A stretch of DNA of 64,000 bases. Origin: Bradyrhizobium sp. LMTR 3 (lineage in GTDB: Bacteria > Pseudomonadota > Alphaproteobacteria > Rhizobiales > Xanthobacteraceae). The notes beneath the pieces are model-generated. The model worked only from the letters and a program-made list of their open reading frames with translations, ran no database searches and had not been told where the DNA came from. The translations under genes and the position numbers were made by a program. Position 1 is the first letter of the stretch, and each line of letters starts with the position of its first letter. This document shows positions 20,457 through 28,535 of this stretch, one piece after another. The stretch covers positions 620,001 to 684,000 of the forward strand of contig NZ_MAXC01000012.1 of assembly GCF_001693485.1 (NCBI RefSeq), read 5' to 3'.

Positions 20457-21833
20457 ATGGCCGCGCAGGCAATCGATCTTCACGAAGAGCTCGCCGAAGC
20501 AAAGGTAGGAAAATTTCACTGGCGCCTCGGCGCCATCATGGGACTGCTAACGCTGTTTGACGGATATGACACGTTCAACCCGGCTTACGTCATTCACTAC
20601 GTCGCAAAGCCCTGGGGGCTGCAGGCCGGCCAGGCGGGACTGTTGATTTCCAGCGGCCTGGTTGGATTCCTGCTCGGGGCCGCCATCCACGGCATCATTG
20701 CCGACCGGCTCGGCCGCCGTGGCACCCTGCTCGGCGGCTTGTGGATCACCAGTATCTTCACGCTGCTCACCGCGACCTCGGCGGACTCGTTCCTCTCCTT
20801 CTGCATCCTGCGGCTTCTGACCGGCATCGGCCTCGGCGTGCTGCTGCCGCTCGCGACCACCTACATCAACGAGCTGGCGCCGCGGCGTGTGGCGAACACG
20901 TTTGCGCTGTGGGGCGTCGCGCTTGGCTGGGCGCTCGGCGGCACCCTCGCCGGTGTCGCCGGCGTGTTCGCGACGCCGCTATTCGGCTGGACGTCGCTGT
21001 ACTGGATCGGCTCGCTGTCGTTCCTGCTGCTTCCCTTCATGCACTTGATGCTTCCGGAATCGCCAAAGTTTCTTGCACTTCAGGGCCGTACCGATGAAAT
21101 CCGCGACATGCTGACAAAGCTCCGGCCCGAGCGCGCCGGCATTTACGTCTCGGCCGAAATCGCCGTCGGGCAGACCGAGAAGCCGGTCAATTCGGTGGCG
21201 GCGCTGCTGCAATCCAAATATCGCCGGACGACGTTCGCGATCTGGGCGTCGGCCTTCCTCAGCCTGTTCTGCATTTTCGGCCTGTCGGGATGGATTCCGA
21301 CCGTGATGATGCAGCGTGGCGAAACCTTTGCTGCTAGCTTCGGCTTCGGCGCGCTGATGCAGATCATGTCGTTCGTCGGCGCTCTCGTGCTTGGGCATCT
21401 CGTCGACAAATCCGGCAGCAGCCGTGGGCTGATCGCGACCTGGTGGGCGATTGGCGGCCTCGCCGTCCTCTCGCTCGTGGTGATGAACGACCACATCGTC
21501 AACATCACATCGGTCGCCGCCGCCGGCTTCTTCATCATCGGCGCACAGTTCGTGCTGAACAATTTCACCGCGGCTTCCTATGAGACGGGCGTGCGCGCCA
21601 CCGCAGTCGGAATGGAACTCGGGGTCGCCCGCGTCGGCGCCATCCTCGGGCCGTTCGTCGCCGGCACGCTGCAGCAATATTATCAGAGCCCGACGCCGAT
21701 GTTCCTGTCGATCGGCGTCTCCGCGATTGCCGCCGGGATGATTATCCTGCTGGCCCGCCGGCCCGTGAGCGCACCATCTGGTAGCCTTGAAGAGGCTGCC
21801 GGCTTGCGCAAGGTTGCACAGCCCGCCTCTTGA
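20457..21833 (+). CDS. graK: MFS aromatic acid importer (AAHS family)
   Basis: A 458-residue major facilitator with 12 hydrophobic segments. The AAHS signature DGYDTFNPAYV lies in the first membrane segment near residue 36, and DRLGRRGTLLGG in the loop between helices 2 and 3. The helix 5 element EL.PRRVANTF and the GELGVARVGAILGP-like helix 11 element (written MELGVARVGAILGP here) are also typical. The aspartate in helix 1 is needed for aromatic acid/proton symport in this family. Its position inside the gene cluster implies gamma-resorcylate uptake. A GGGAGGG ribosome site precedes ATG 20457. Confidence 0.85.
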   Translation: MAAQAIDLHEELAEAKVGKFHWRLGAIMGLLTLFDGYDTFNPAYVIHYVAKPWGLQAGQAGLLISSGLVGFLLGAAIHGIIADRLGRRGTLLGGLWITSIFTLLTATSADSFLSFCILRLLTGIGLGVLLPLATTYINELAPRRVANTFALWGVALGWALGGTLAGVAGVFATPLFGWTSLYWIGSLSFLLLPFMHLMLPESPKFLALQGRTDEIRDMLTKLRPERAGIYVSAEIAVGQTEKPVNSVAALLQSKYRRTTFAIWASAFLSLFCIFGLSGWIPTVMMQRGETFAASFGFGALMQIMSFVGALVLGHLVDKSGSSRGLIATWWAIGGLAVLSLVVMNDHIVNITSVAAAGFFIIGAQFVLNNFTAASYETGVRATAVGMELGVARVGAILGPFVAGTLQQYYQSPTPMFLSIGVSAIAAGMIILLARRPVSAPSGSLEEAAGLRKVAQPAS

Positions 21834-21840
21834 GCCGGAA

Positions 21841-21877
21841 GTCCGGCTCCGGGGGCGGCCTTATCCCGGAGCCGGAC
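21841..21877 (+). other. Perfect 13-base inverted repeat between graK and graC
   Basis: GTCCGGCTCCGGG (21841-21853) and CCCGGAGCCGGAC (21865-21877) form a strong stem with an 11-base loop, starting 7 bases after the permease stop. No T-run follows, so it is more likely an mRNA processing or attenuating hairpin than a complete terminator. Confidence 0.6.
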
Positions 21878-21898
21878 ATTCGTCCGCAAGGAGCAATC

Positions 21899-22963
21899 AT
21901 GCAAGACTTCACCTACCAGAGCGCGCCGATGCGGGTGGTGTTCGGCACCGGCACACTGCGTCAATTGCCCGATGAATTGTCCCGCCTCGGCGTTACCCGC
22001 GCCATCGTGCTGGCGACCCCGCGGCAGAAAGATCTGGTCGCCGGCATCCGGGAGATGATCGGCGAACGCTTCGCCGGCGTCTTCACCGGAGCGGTCATGC
22101 ATACGCCCGTCGAGGTGACGGAACGGGCGATGGAAGTCGTGCGCGAGAGCCAGGCCGATGGCGTCGTCGCGATCGGCGGCGGTTCGACCACCGGCCTCGG
22201 CAAGGCGATCGCCTTGCGCACCGATCTGCCGCAGATCGTGCTGCCGACCAGTTACGCCGGCTCGGAGATGACGCCGGTGGTCGGTCAGACCAGCGGCGGG
22301 ATCAAGACCACGCAATCGAGCCCGAAGATCCTCCCCGAGATCGTGATCTATGACGTCGACCTCACCATGACGATGCCGGCAAAACTATCGGCGACATCGG
22401 GCGTCAACGCCATTGCGCACGCGGTCGAGGCGCTCTACGCGCGGGATCGCAACCCCATCATATCGCTGATGGCGCAGGAAGGCATCGGCACGCTGGCGCG
22501 GGCGCTGCCGAAAATCTGCGCTGAGCCAAGCGACAGGGTCGCGCGCACGGACGCGCTCTACGGCGCCTGGCTCTGCGGCGTCTGCCTCGGCGCGGTCGGC
22601 ATGGCGCTGCATCACAAGCTCTGCCATACGCTGGGCGGGCTGTTCAATCTGCCGCATGCCGAGACCCACACCGTCATTCTCCCGCACGCCCTCGCCTACA
22701 ATGCGCCGGCCGCACCTGAGGCGATGACACGCATCGCCACAGCGCTCGGCGTGAGCGACCCGGCGCTCGGCCTCCACGATCTGGCGCGAAAGCTTGCCGC
22801 GCCGCTGTCGCTGCGCGAGATCGGCATGCCCGAGAGCGGCATCGACCAGGCCGCCGACCTCGCCGTGAAGAATCCGTACTGGAATCCGCGCCCGATCGAG
22901 CGAGACGCGATCCGCGAATTGATCACGCGCGCCTGGCGCGGAGACGCTCCACAAACCGCCTGA
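21899..22963 (+). CDS. graC: Maleylacetate reductase
   Basis: Iron-containing alcohol dehydrogenase-family enzyme of 354 residues that reduces maleylacetate to 3-oxoadipate, the step after hydroxyquinol ring cleavage. It shows the NAD(P)-binding GGGSTTGLGKA near residue 93, TYAGSEMT-like SYAGSEMTPV near 117, and the metal/active-site stretch ALHHKLCHTLGG near 238, with NLPHAETHTVILPH following. ATG 21899 follows AAGGAG by 5 bases; an upstream in-frame ATG overlapping the permease lies in the hairpin and is rejected. Expected neighbour graB (hydroxyquinol 1,2-dioxygenase) is absent here. Confidence 0.88.
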   Translation: MQDFTYQSAPMRVVFGTGTLRQLPDELSRLGVTRAIVLATPRQKDLVAGIREMIGERFAGVFTGAVMHTPVEVTERAMEVVRESQADGVVAIGGGSTTGLGKAIALRTDLPQIVLPTSYAGSEMTPVVGQTSGGIKTTQSSPKILPEIVIYDVDLTMTMPAKLSATSGVNAIAHAVEALYARDRNPIISLMAQEGIGTLARALPKICAEPSDRVARTDALYGAWLCGVCLGAVGMALHHKLCHTLGGLFNLPHAETHTVILPHALAYNAPAAPEAMTRIATALGVSDPALGLHDLARKLAAPLSLREIGMPESGIDQAADLAVKNPYWNPRPIERDAIRELITRAWRGDAPQTA

Positions 22964-22997
22964 AGCGGATTCCGAAACGCGCCGCGCCGCCTAGGCT

Positions 22998-23993
22998 TTA
23001 TGCCGCGACCGGCTCCGCCGCGCGATCCTCGACCAGTGCGATCGCGTCCCGTAACACTTCGACGCCTGCGCCCGGCCTGACGCCCTTCCCCGCAAGATGG
23101 CGGCGAAAGGCGCGCGCGCCGGGCACGCCGTGAAACGCGCCAACGAAGTGTCGCGCCATCGCATGCAGCTTTGCTCCTCGCGCCAACTGGTCTTCGATGT
23201 AGGGCAACATCGCTTCGAAGACGTCTTTCATCGTCGCGTGAGGTGCCACCTCGCCGAATAATTCCGGATCGACATCGAGTAGGCGCCACGGCTCCTGATA
23301 GGCCGCCCGGCCCAGCATCACGCCGTCGACATGGTCGAGATGCCCCTTGGCCTCGGCAATACTGCCGATGCCGCCATTGATGATAATCGGCACATCCGGC
23401 AGCACGGCCTTGAGCCGGTAAACCCTGTCGTAATCGAGCGGCGGGATGTCGCGGTTTTCCTTTGGCGACAATCCGTTGAGCCAGGCCTTGCGGGCATGGA
23501 CGATCAGCGCGTCCGCGCCGGCCGCAACCACGCCGCGCGCCAGCACGTCGAGTGCCATTTCCGGGTCCTGATCGTCGATGCCGATCCGGCATTTGACTGT
23601 GACCGGAATCTTGACCGCGCGCTTCATGGCGGCCACGCCCTCGGCGACCAGCGCCGGCTCCGCCATCAGGCAGGCGCCGAAGCGGCCATCCTTCACGCGG
23701 TCGGACGGACAGCCGACGTTGAGATTGATTTCGTCGTAGCCAAAATCCTCGCCGATCCTCGCGGCGGTAGCGAGATCATCCGGAACGGAACCACCGAGCT
23801 GCAGCGCCACCGGATGCTCGCTCGGATCGAAGCCGAGCAGCCGCCTCCGGTCGCCATGAATAACGGCGCCGGTCGTCAGCATCTCCGTGTAAAGCCGCGC
23901 GCGCCGGCTCATCAGACGGTGGAACACGCGGCAGTGCCGGTCGGTCCAATCCATCATCGGAGCCACAGAAAAGCGATAGTCTTGCAATTTCAA
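22998..23993 (-). CDS. dusA: tRNA-dihydrouridine(20/20a) synthase DusA
   Basis: FMN-dependent enzyme of 331 residues that reduces uridine 20/20a in the tRNA D-loop. APMMDWTDRHCR near residue 11 binds FMN, NLNVGCPSDRVKDGRFGACL near 90 carries the catalytic cysteine, and HARKAWLNGLSPKENRDIPP near 160 is the DusA-specific tRNA and flavin element. The start is TTG 23993, preceded by AGGAT 8 bases upstream; the usual longer N terminus is missing. The 5' end of dusA is an established insertion site for integrases, and an integrase gene begins 134 bases away, so the start and ribosome site may have been supplied by the integrated element. Confidence 0.93.
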   Translation of the reverse strand: MKLQDYRFSVAPMMDWTDRHCRVFHRLMSRRARLYTEMLTTGAVIHGDRRRLLGFDPSEHPVALQLGGSVPDDLATAARIGEDFGYDEINLNVGCPSDRVKDGRFGACLMAEPALVAEGVAAMKRAVKIPVTVKCRIGIDDQDPEMALDVLARGVVAAGADALIVHARKAWLNGLSPKENRDIPPLDYDRVYRLKAVLPDVPIIINGGIGSIAEAKGHLDHVDGVMLGRAAYQEPWRLLDVDPELFGEVAPHATMKDVFEAMLPYIEDQLARGAKLHAMARHFVGAFHGVPGARAFRRHLAGKGVRPGAGVEVLRDAIALVEDRAAEPVAA

Positions 23994-24054
23994 TGATTTA
24001 TCCTATCATCTCAACAGGATGAAACACGAACATGTGCACTCAAACTAGCCGAAA

Positions 24055-24124
24055 TTGCACACGTTTGTACCCGTTTTGACCTCTCGGTGCACACGTAGCG
24101 CACACGAATTAGGGAGTGCACACG
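24055..24124. repeat. Four short direct repeats before the integrase, probable arm-type binding sites
   Basis: The 9-mer (T/G)(T/C)GCACACG occurs at 24055-24063, 24087-24095, 24098-24106 and 24116-24124, all in the same orientation between dusA and the integrase start. Short direct repeats next to an integrase gene are typical of arm-type recombinase or excisionase binding sites. A fifth, weaker match TGTGCACTC lies near 24033. Confidence 0.6.
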
Positions 24125-24127
24125 GCC

Positions 24128-25246
24128 ATGGCCAGCTTCACTCAGTTGCCCTCCGGGAACTGGCGCGTCCAGGTCCGTCGCAAGAACCGCTATGTGTCAG
24201 AGACCTTCCGCCGTCGCAAGGACGGTGAAGATTGGGCGCTCGACATAGAGCGCAACATCGACCGCCGCGGATCACCGAAACCAAAGGCTGCTGCGCAGGC
24301 TCGTACATTCGGCGACATCATCGATCTTCATGTCCAAGATATGCACGAAGTCGGCCGTCCTCCCCGCCGCTCTAAGGCAGCTGTCTTGGAGGCGCTGAAA
24401 GAAGCTTTGGGAGGAGTGAAACTCTCCCAGCTCAATCGTGAGCGACTGATCGAATTCGGTCGAAAGCGGGCTAAGCAAGGTGCCGGGCCGGCCACGCTCG
24501 CGATCGACTTCTCATTCATCAGAACCGTTGCCACACATGCTGCCGCTGTGCACGGCATTGAGGTCTCGGCTGAAGAGGTTCGACTAGCGCGCTTTGCAAT
24601 GAAGCATTTGAGTCTTGTCGGCAATTCGGAGGAGCGAGACCGGCGGCCAACTCAAGATGAGCTCGATGAGCTCATCGAATACTTTGAAACCAATCGTCGG
24701 CAATTCATCCCGATGGGCCGCATCGTTCGGTACGCTGTTGCGACAACTATGCGGCAGGAAGAGATTTGCCGTCCCGACTGGCCCGATGTCGATATGCAAA
24801 AGAGGCTCCTAATCATTCGCGACCGCAAGGATCCTCGGGCCAAGGATGGCAACGATCAGAAAGTCCCCCTGCTCAATCTCACCGGGTACGATGCATGGGA
24901 GATCCTGCTCCAACAGCGCATTATTACTAGAGGTTGGGGACGCGTCTTTCCGTATAACCACCGTTCAGTGAGCGCGGCATTCACGCGGGCCTGCGATGAG
25001 TTGAAGATCGAGGATCTGCATTTTCACGATCTGCGGCACGAAGGCACCAGCCGCCTTTTTGAAGCTGGACTGACAATCGAAAAAGTCGCGCTAGTTACTG
25101 GCCACAAGGATTGGCGGACGCTGCGGCGCTACACGAAATTAAAGCCTGAGGAACTCCACAAGCTTCAAGCAGCACCGCAGCCGACACTGGAAGAATTCAT
25201 ACGGACGCTGAGTTCCAGCGAGCGAGCGATCGAAAGCACTCGTTGA
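24128..25246 (+). CDS. int: Tyrosine-family site-specific integrase
   Basis: A 372-residue integrase. Residues 1-60 form a DUF3596-like/arm-binding region, followed by a core-binding domain and a C-terminal catalytic domain. The catalytic residues are visible: Arg in TTMRQEEI near 200, HDLRHEGTSRLFEAG (the H-x-x-R pair) near 304, GHKDWRT (His) near 331, and the nucleophile Tyr in RRYTKL near 340. ATG 24128 is chosen since the protein then starts with the conserved MASFTQLPSGNWRVQV segment; a GTG 12 bases upstream lies inside the repeats. It is transcribed away from dusA and ends 4 bases before the tRNA-Leu remnant. Confidence 0.9.
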   Translation: MASFTQLPSGNWRVQVRRKNRYVSETFRRRKDGEDWALDIERNIDRRGSPKPKAAAQARTFGDIIDLHVQDMHEVGRPPRRSKAAVLEALKEALGGVKLSQLNRERLIEFGRKRAKQGAGPATLAIDFSFIRTVATHAAAVHGIEVSAEEVRLARFAMKHLSLVGNSEERDRRPTQDELDELIEYFETNRRQFIPMGRIVRYAVATTMRQEEICRPDWPDVDMQKRLLIIRDRKDPRAKDGNDQKVPLLNLTGYDAWEILLQQRIITRGWGRVFPYNHRSVSAAFTRACDELKIEDLHFHDLRHEGTSRLFEAGLTIEKVALVTGHKDWRTLRRYTKLKPEELHKLQAAPQPTLEEFIRTLSSSERAIESTR

Positions 25247-25250
25247 AGTT

Positions 25251-25255
25251 GGACT
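25251..25255 (+). other. Retained 5' exon core of tRNA-Leu / crossover candidate
   Basis: GGACT is the 3'-most part of the missing tRNA-Leu(UAA) 5' exon (anticodon stem and loop positions 29-33) and pairs with AGTCC at 25283-25287 as helix P1 of the intron. The bases before it belong to the integrase flank and not to a tRNA, so the tRNA sequence breaks exactly here. It is the likely point of recombination. Confidence 0.55.
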
Positions 25256-25256
25256 G

Positions 25257-25485
25257 TTTTTCGCTTCGTTTGTCTAGAATCGAGTCCAGCTTCCCCAGGG
25301 GAAACCCAGGGTGCAGAACTAACTCAAAGTCGAGGAAACCTTCACTGGCAATCCCGAGCCAAAGCCGTCTCCCGAGGGGAAGGTGTAGAGACTAGACGGG
25401 CAGCACCTAACGCGAATCGCCCAGGTGAAGGGATAGTCCAGACCACGAACGCCGGATGGGCGGCGGCGAAAGCCGAAGTGGTAAG
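25257..25485 (+). ncRNA. Group I self-splicing intron of tRNA-Leu(UAA)
   Basis: The conserved core of a group I intron is present: the P/P3 region CCCCAGGGGAAACC (25293 on), the Q segment GGCAATCCCGAGCC (25347-25360), the R segment GTGTAGAGACTAGACGGG (25383-25400) and the S segment AAGGGATAGTCC (25428-25439). GACTA in R pairs with TAGTC in S as P7. The internal guide GAGTCC (25282-25287) would place G25282 opposite the splice-site U. The terminal G is 25485. Cyanobacterial tRNA-Leu introns have the same core and the same insertion point after the first anticodon base. Without a 5' exon it cannot splice to a tRNA from this locus. Confidence 0.8.
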
Positions 25486-25539
25486 AAAATCCGTGGGGCC
25501 GCAAGGCCTGTGCCGGTTCGAGTCCGGCCGCCCGCACCA
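25486..25539 (+). pseudogene. 3' exon of a truncated tRNA-Leu(UAA) gene
   Basis: Starting with AAAATCCG (anticodon positions 35 onward, anticodon UAA when completed), the sequence continues with a long type II variable arm, the T arm GCCGGTTCGAGTCCGGC, and an acceptor strand CGCCCGC followed by ACCA. No D arm or 5' acceptor strand exists upstream. The functional tRNA-Leu(UAA) must be elsewhere. This is the usual form of an attachment-site remnant left by an element integrated in a tRNA gene. Confidence 0.85.
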
Positions 25540-25603
25540 ATCCTCCACAGGTGTATCAGCCCGTTCACTAGTCATAGCGGTTGCACTGCCCTACAGTGGA
25601 ACC

Positions 25604-26548
25604 ATGCAAACCGTTCATAACCCTGACCGCTATATGACGGACCTCCGACAGATAATGTCGCAGGGACGAAAGAGAATTGGACTTTTTATTGGCGCTGGCG
25701 CTCCGACCTCAGTCAGAGTCGACAGCGACGGAAAAGTTGTCCAACAAGGCGGCGGTCCTCTCATCCCCGATGTCGCAGGCCTGACGAGTTATGTGGTCGG
25801 AGGGCTTGAAGCTGCAGATCGCTCCGTGCTCGAAAGCATAAAGAGCAAGCTCGGCGCAAATCCAAACATTGAGGCTCTCCTAACCCAAGTGCGACGGCTC
25901 GCTGTAGCTATTGGGGCGGAGAAGATTCATGGGCTTGACGGCGCCGGATATGACGCGCTTGGACAAAGAATAACCGTGCTCGATCTATCCGGAGTACCCA
26001 GCGGCGTGCTTGAGCAGCTGATCGGAGCGATACTGATGATCGTTTACGATTCGTTGTTCTGGAGCCGAGAGAAGACCGAGGGCGGGATCGATATGCCCCT
26101 ACTGATTGTGATGGAAGAGGCGCACCGCTATCTCGCCACCGGCAAATCCAATCTCGCCTCACTCACGGTGCAGAAGATCGCCAAGGAGGGCCGAAAGTAC
26201 GGTGTCGGCGCAATGGTCATCAGTCAGCGCCCGTCAGAGGTCGACGAAACGATTTTGTCGCAATGTGGCACATTCTTCGCACTGCGGCTCGCGAACCCCG
26301 TTGACCGGTCTCGTATTCAAGGCACTCTCCCCGATGGATTAGTTAGTCTGCTCGACGTTCTGCCGGTGCTTCGAACTGGTGAGGCCATTGTGACCGGTGA
26401 CCTATCCAAGCTCCTTCGAGGCCAGTTGAAGCTGGTTTCGGTGGAAATCCACCTGATTCCATCGGCGTGCGCGCTTGACGCATCGCCTTGCAACATCGAG
26501 CGCACAACCTGTAGTTCGATGTCGCCCGGTACGGGTCGATTCCATTGA
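25604..26548 (+). pseudogene. SIR2-HerA fusion remnant
   Basis: A 314-residue reading frame joins two unrelated halves. Residues 1-122 match the N terminus of a SIR2-domain protein: LFIGAGAPTS near 28, a central NIEALLTQVR and the HGLDGAGYDALGQRI segment. From about residue 123 it is the C-terminal third of a HerA/DUF87 ATPase: LDLSGVPSG, the Walker B-like LLIVMEEAHRYL near 166, GRKYGVGAMVISQRPSEV and CGTFFALRL. No Walker A exists. In intact loci these are separate neighbouring genes, forming the known SIR2-HerA antiphage system. An in-frame deletion near 25,973 fused them; the C terminus past 26,400 also looks frameshifted. Confidence 0.7.
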
Positions 26549-26775
26549 AAAAGGCAGCAGTATTTCGATGTAATGGCGGCGGCTCCAATGCGGCCGAACG
26601 GCTTCGCCGGCATTTAAGCCGACTTGAGGGCTTGTATCGAAATCAGTTTGGCAATCTAACGGTGGCTGCGAGGCCCGACGACTTCCGCATCGCCGCCATC
26701 AAAAAAGCAGCAGCTTCGGCTAGGCAGCTTCCTGAAGCTGTCACCGAAGACCCCCTCCCAATTCTTGCGGCTTAG
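26545..26775 (+). CDS. Short ORF following the SIR2-HerA remnant
   Basis: A 76-codon ORF begins with TTG overlapping the TGA of the fusion ORF as TTGA. It contains RLRRHLSRLEGLYRNQFGNL and an Ala/Lys-rich helix. It has no recognised family. It may be the displaced C-terminal part of the HerA reading frame after a frameshift, or an unrelated small gene. The rest up to 26853 shows nothing. Confidence 0.3.
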   Translation: MKKAAVFRCNGGGSNAAERLRRHLSRLEGLYRNQFGNLTVAARPDDFRIAAIKKAAASARQLPEAVTEDPLPILAA

Positions 26776-26853
26776 AACAAACGATTTGTCTGATTTGCTT
26801 ACCGGCCTGCGAGCCGACTCCGTCTCGCACGTGGCCTCGCTGTGCGGTCCATT

Positions 26854-27933
26854 TCAATTGCGGACGCTATTCAGGCCCCAAAACCGAGAAATCTCCGTCG
26901 CAGCACATATGCTGGTTGAAACCACGTAATCGCCCGGTTGCCCGCAATCTGCAGGACCATTGGTCTGTATTGGGAACGCATGGCCGAGACCTTTGACCGT
27001 CACGGCTTCAACCTCGATAGCGCCCGAATTGTCCGCGTATAGCTGGCGTGTAATAGGTCCATTTGTCTCAGTGCGGATTGGTGTTGCTGATGCGTGGTGT
27101 ATGGCTGTCCACTGCTCGACCAGCTGCTGTTCGTTGAGCGGAACGACAGTTGTGTCGGCGTCTCCCTGCCAGATCGAAATCCGCGGCGCGCGTCTCTCCA
27201 GCTGCTGCCCTTCGCCGAAGCGGCGTCGCCATTCTTCAGGCAAAAGGTCGATGCCGGGGTTCATGCACTGCAATGCAACGCTGCCGTTGTCGGCGCATCC
27301 GTAGGGTACACCAGCCACGGTCGCCCCGCCGGCGAAGAGTTCCGGATAGGAAGCAAGCATGGCAACAGCCATAGCCCCACCGGCGGAGAGTCCGACAATG
27401 TATACTCGCGATCGATCGACGGAATATCGTTCAATCATCGCCACAATCATCTGCCGGATCGAAAGCGCCTCGCCACTGTCTCGCTTGTTGTCTACCGGCT
27501 TGAACCAATTGAAGCAGCCAAGTGGATTGTTGACCCCGTACCATCCTTGGAACCAATCGCCGAATCCTGGGATGTAAGAGATGTAGTAAAGGAATGACGG
27601 AAGACCTTTCTGTTCGGGAAGCAGCAAAAAAACTTTCGTTCTATCGGCAAGAGCCAACCAGCCGGCATCACTTGCGAACGTGGTCGCTTTCTGCTTGCAG
27701 CCATGCAATACAACGATCAGCGGAGCTGCAGGATTTATGCTCTCGGGCACATAGCTGAACATCCGCAGATTGCCTGGGTTTGAACCGAATTCCTTCTCCT
27801 CTCGTGGCTCAGCGGCCCCTGCATGAGTGATGCACCCCACTGTGATCAAAGTAGCGAAGAGAGCAAAGCATAGGGCAGCCTTCAAAGCATCCCTGCGGAT
27901 CGGTATTGCCAAAGCACGAGTTCTTGGTGCCAT
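26854..27933 (-). CDS. Secreted PHB-depolymerase/feruloyl-esterase family hydrolase
   Basis: An alpha/beta hydrolase of 359 residues. The signal peptide spans residues 12-40, with a hydrophobic ALCFALFATLITVGCI core and an AGA-A cleavage region. The serine nucleophile is in GLSAGGAMA near 183, the aspartate in QGDADTTVVP near 258 and the histidine in GLGHAFP near 313; LIVVLHGCKQ gives the oxyanion loop. This is the poly(3-hydroxybutyrate) depolymerase C-terminal-type esterase family, also containing feruloyl and acetylxylan esterases. ATG 27933 is preferred because it starts just before the signal peptide. It lies alone in the island, opposite to its neighbours. Confidence 0.85.
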   Translation of the reverse strand: MAPRTRALAIPIRRDALKAALCFALFATLITVGCITHAGAAEPREEKEFGSNPGNLRMFSYVPESINPAAPLIVVLHGCKQKATTFASDAGWLALADRTKVFLLLPEQKGLPSFLYYISYIPGFGDWFQGWYGVNNPLGCFNWFKPVDNKRDSGEALSIRQMIVAMIERYSVDRSRVYIVGLSAGGAMAVAMLASYPELFAGGATVAGVPYGCADNGSVALQCMNPGIDLLPEEWRRRFGEGQQLERRAPRISIWQGDADTTVVPLNEQQLVEQWTAIHHASATPIRTETNGPITRQLYADNSGAIEVEAVTVKGLGHAFPIQTNGPADCGQPGDYVVSTSICAATEISRFWGLNSVRN

Positions 27934-28074
27934 AGCAGCCGCCCACCACAGCGCGATGCCTCGGCAGACACCTACTCGTTGGCCATGGTCCTGGCTTTTC
28001 AGCGCGCGCCGTGCGCCGACCAATGGACTGGGGACGACAGTTCGATCGTGCATCTGATGCTCCCGAGCAAGCAA

Positions 28075-28535
28075 AAATGGACCTACCGTTGGCGTTCGGG
28101 GGTAAGCTAGTTCACATTCGCAGATTATTTTTTTGTAGCTGCCAATCTACGAGCCACGAGCTTCGCCGGCTTGGCGCGCGGACTTCGTCGAGATTGTCGA
28201 AAAGATTGGCGTCACGGATACAAGAGCGGCTGATAGGGATGTCCGGATTTGAGACCGGCGATCCGATCCTTTTGCTAAATGGCCTGGCCCACGATCCGGA
28301 GCTGCCCTGCATCAAGCCGGAACATTCTTCCGCATCGAGCACGAGCCTAGTAGCCTGGATCATCCCTTTTGATGAGCGATCGAATAATCATTCATCAAGG
28401 ATGGCCAAGCATTTCTCAATGCATTGCGTCGATCTACCGGCGATTCGAAGCTTGCAGTGAGGATCAATCAGTCGTCCGCGCTCTCCTGACGGTTGCCTGC
28501 GATCGTGCCTTCGATCAAACTCCCGCCTGGAGAAA
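28075..28535. other. Intergenic region before the AddAB-like operon
   Basis: About 460 bases hold no supportable gene. GGTAAGCTAGTTCACA at 28101-28116 is related to the near-palindrome at 15883-15898 and lies 168 bases upstream of the esterase start. The only open frames are short and uncharacteristic. Confidence 0.4.

Noticed and set aside
23331..23996. A 221-codon frame antisense to dusA
   Set aside because: No protein-like motif; the dusA frame is complete and highly conserved.
25319..25575. Lower-strand frames over the tRNA-Leu remnant
   Set aside because: These arise from translating the T arm and variable arm of a tRNA (the familiar AGLEPAQ-type artefact).
25478..25603. Longer start for the SIR2-HerA fusion beginning inside the tRNA fragment
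   Set aside because: The added 42 residues are translated tRNA sequence; ATG 25604 begins the SIR2-like part.
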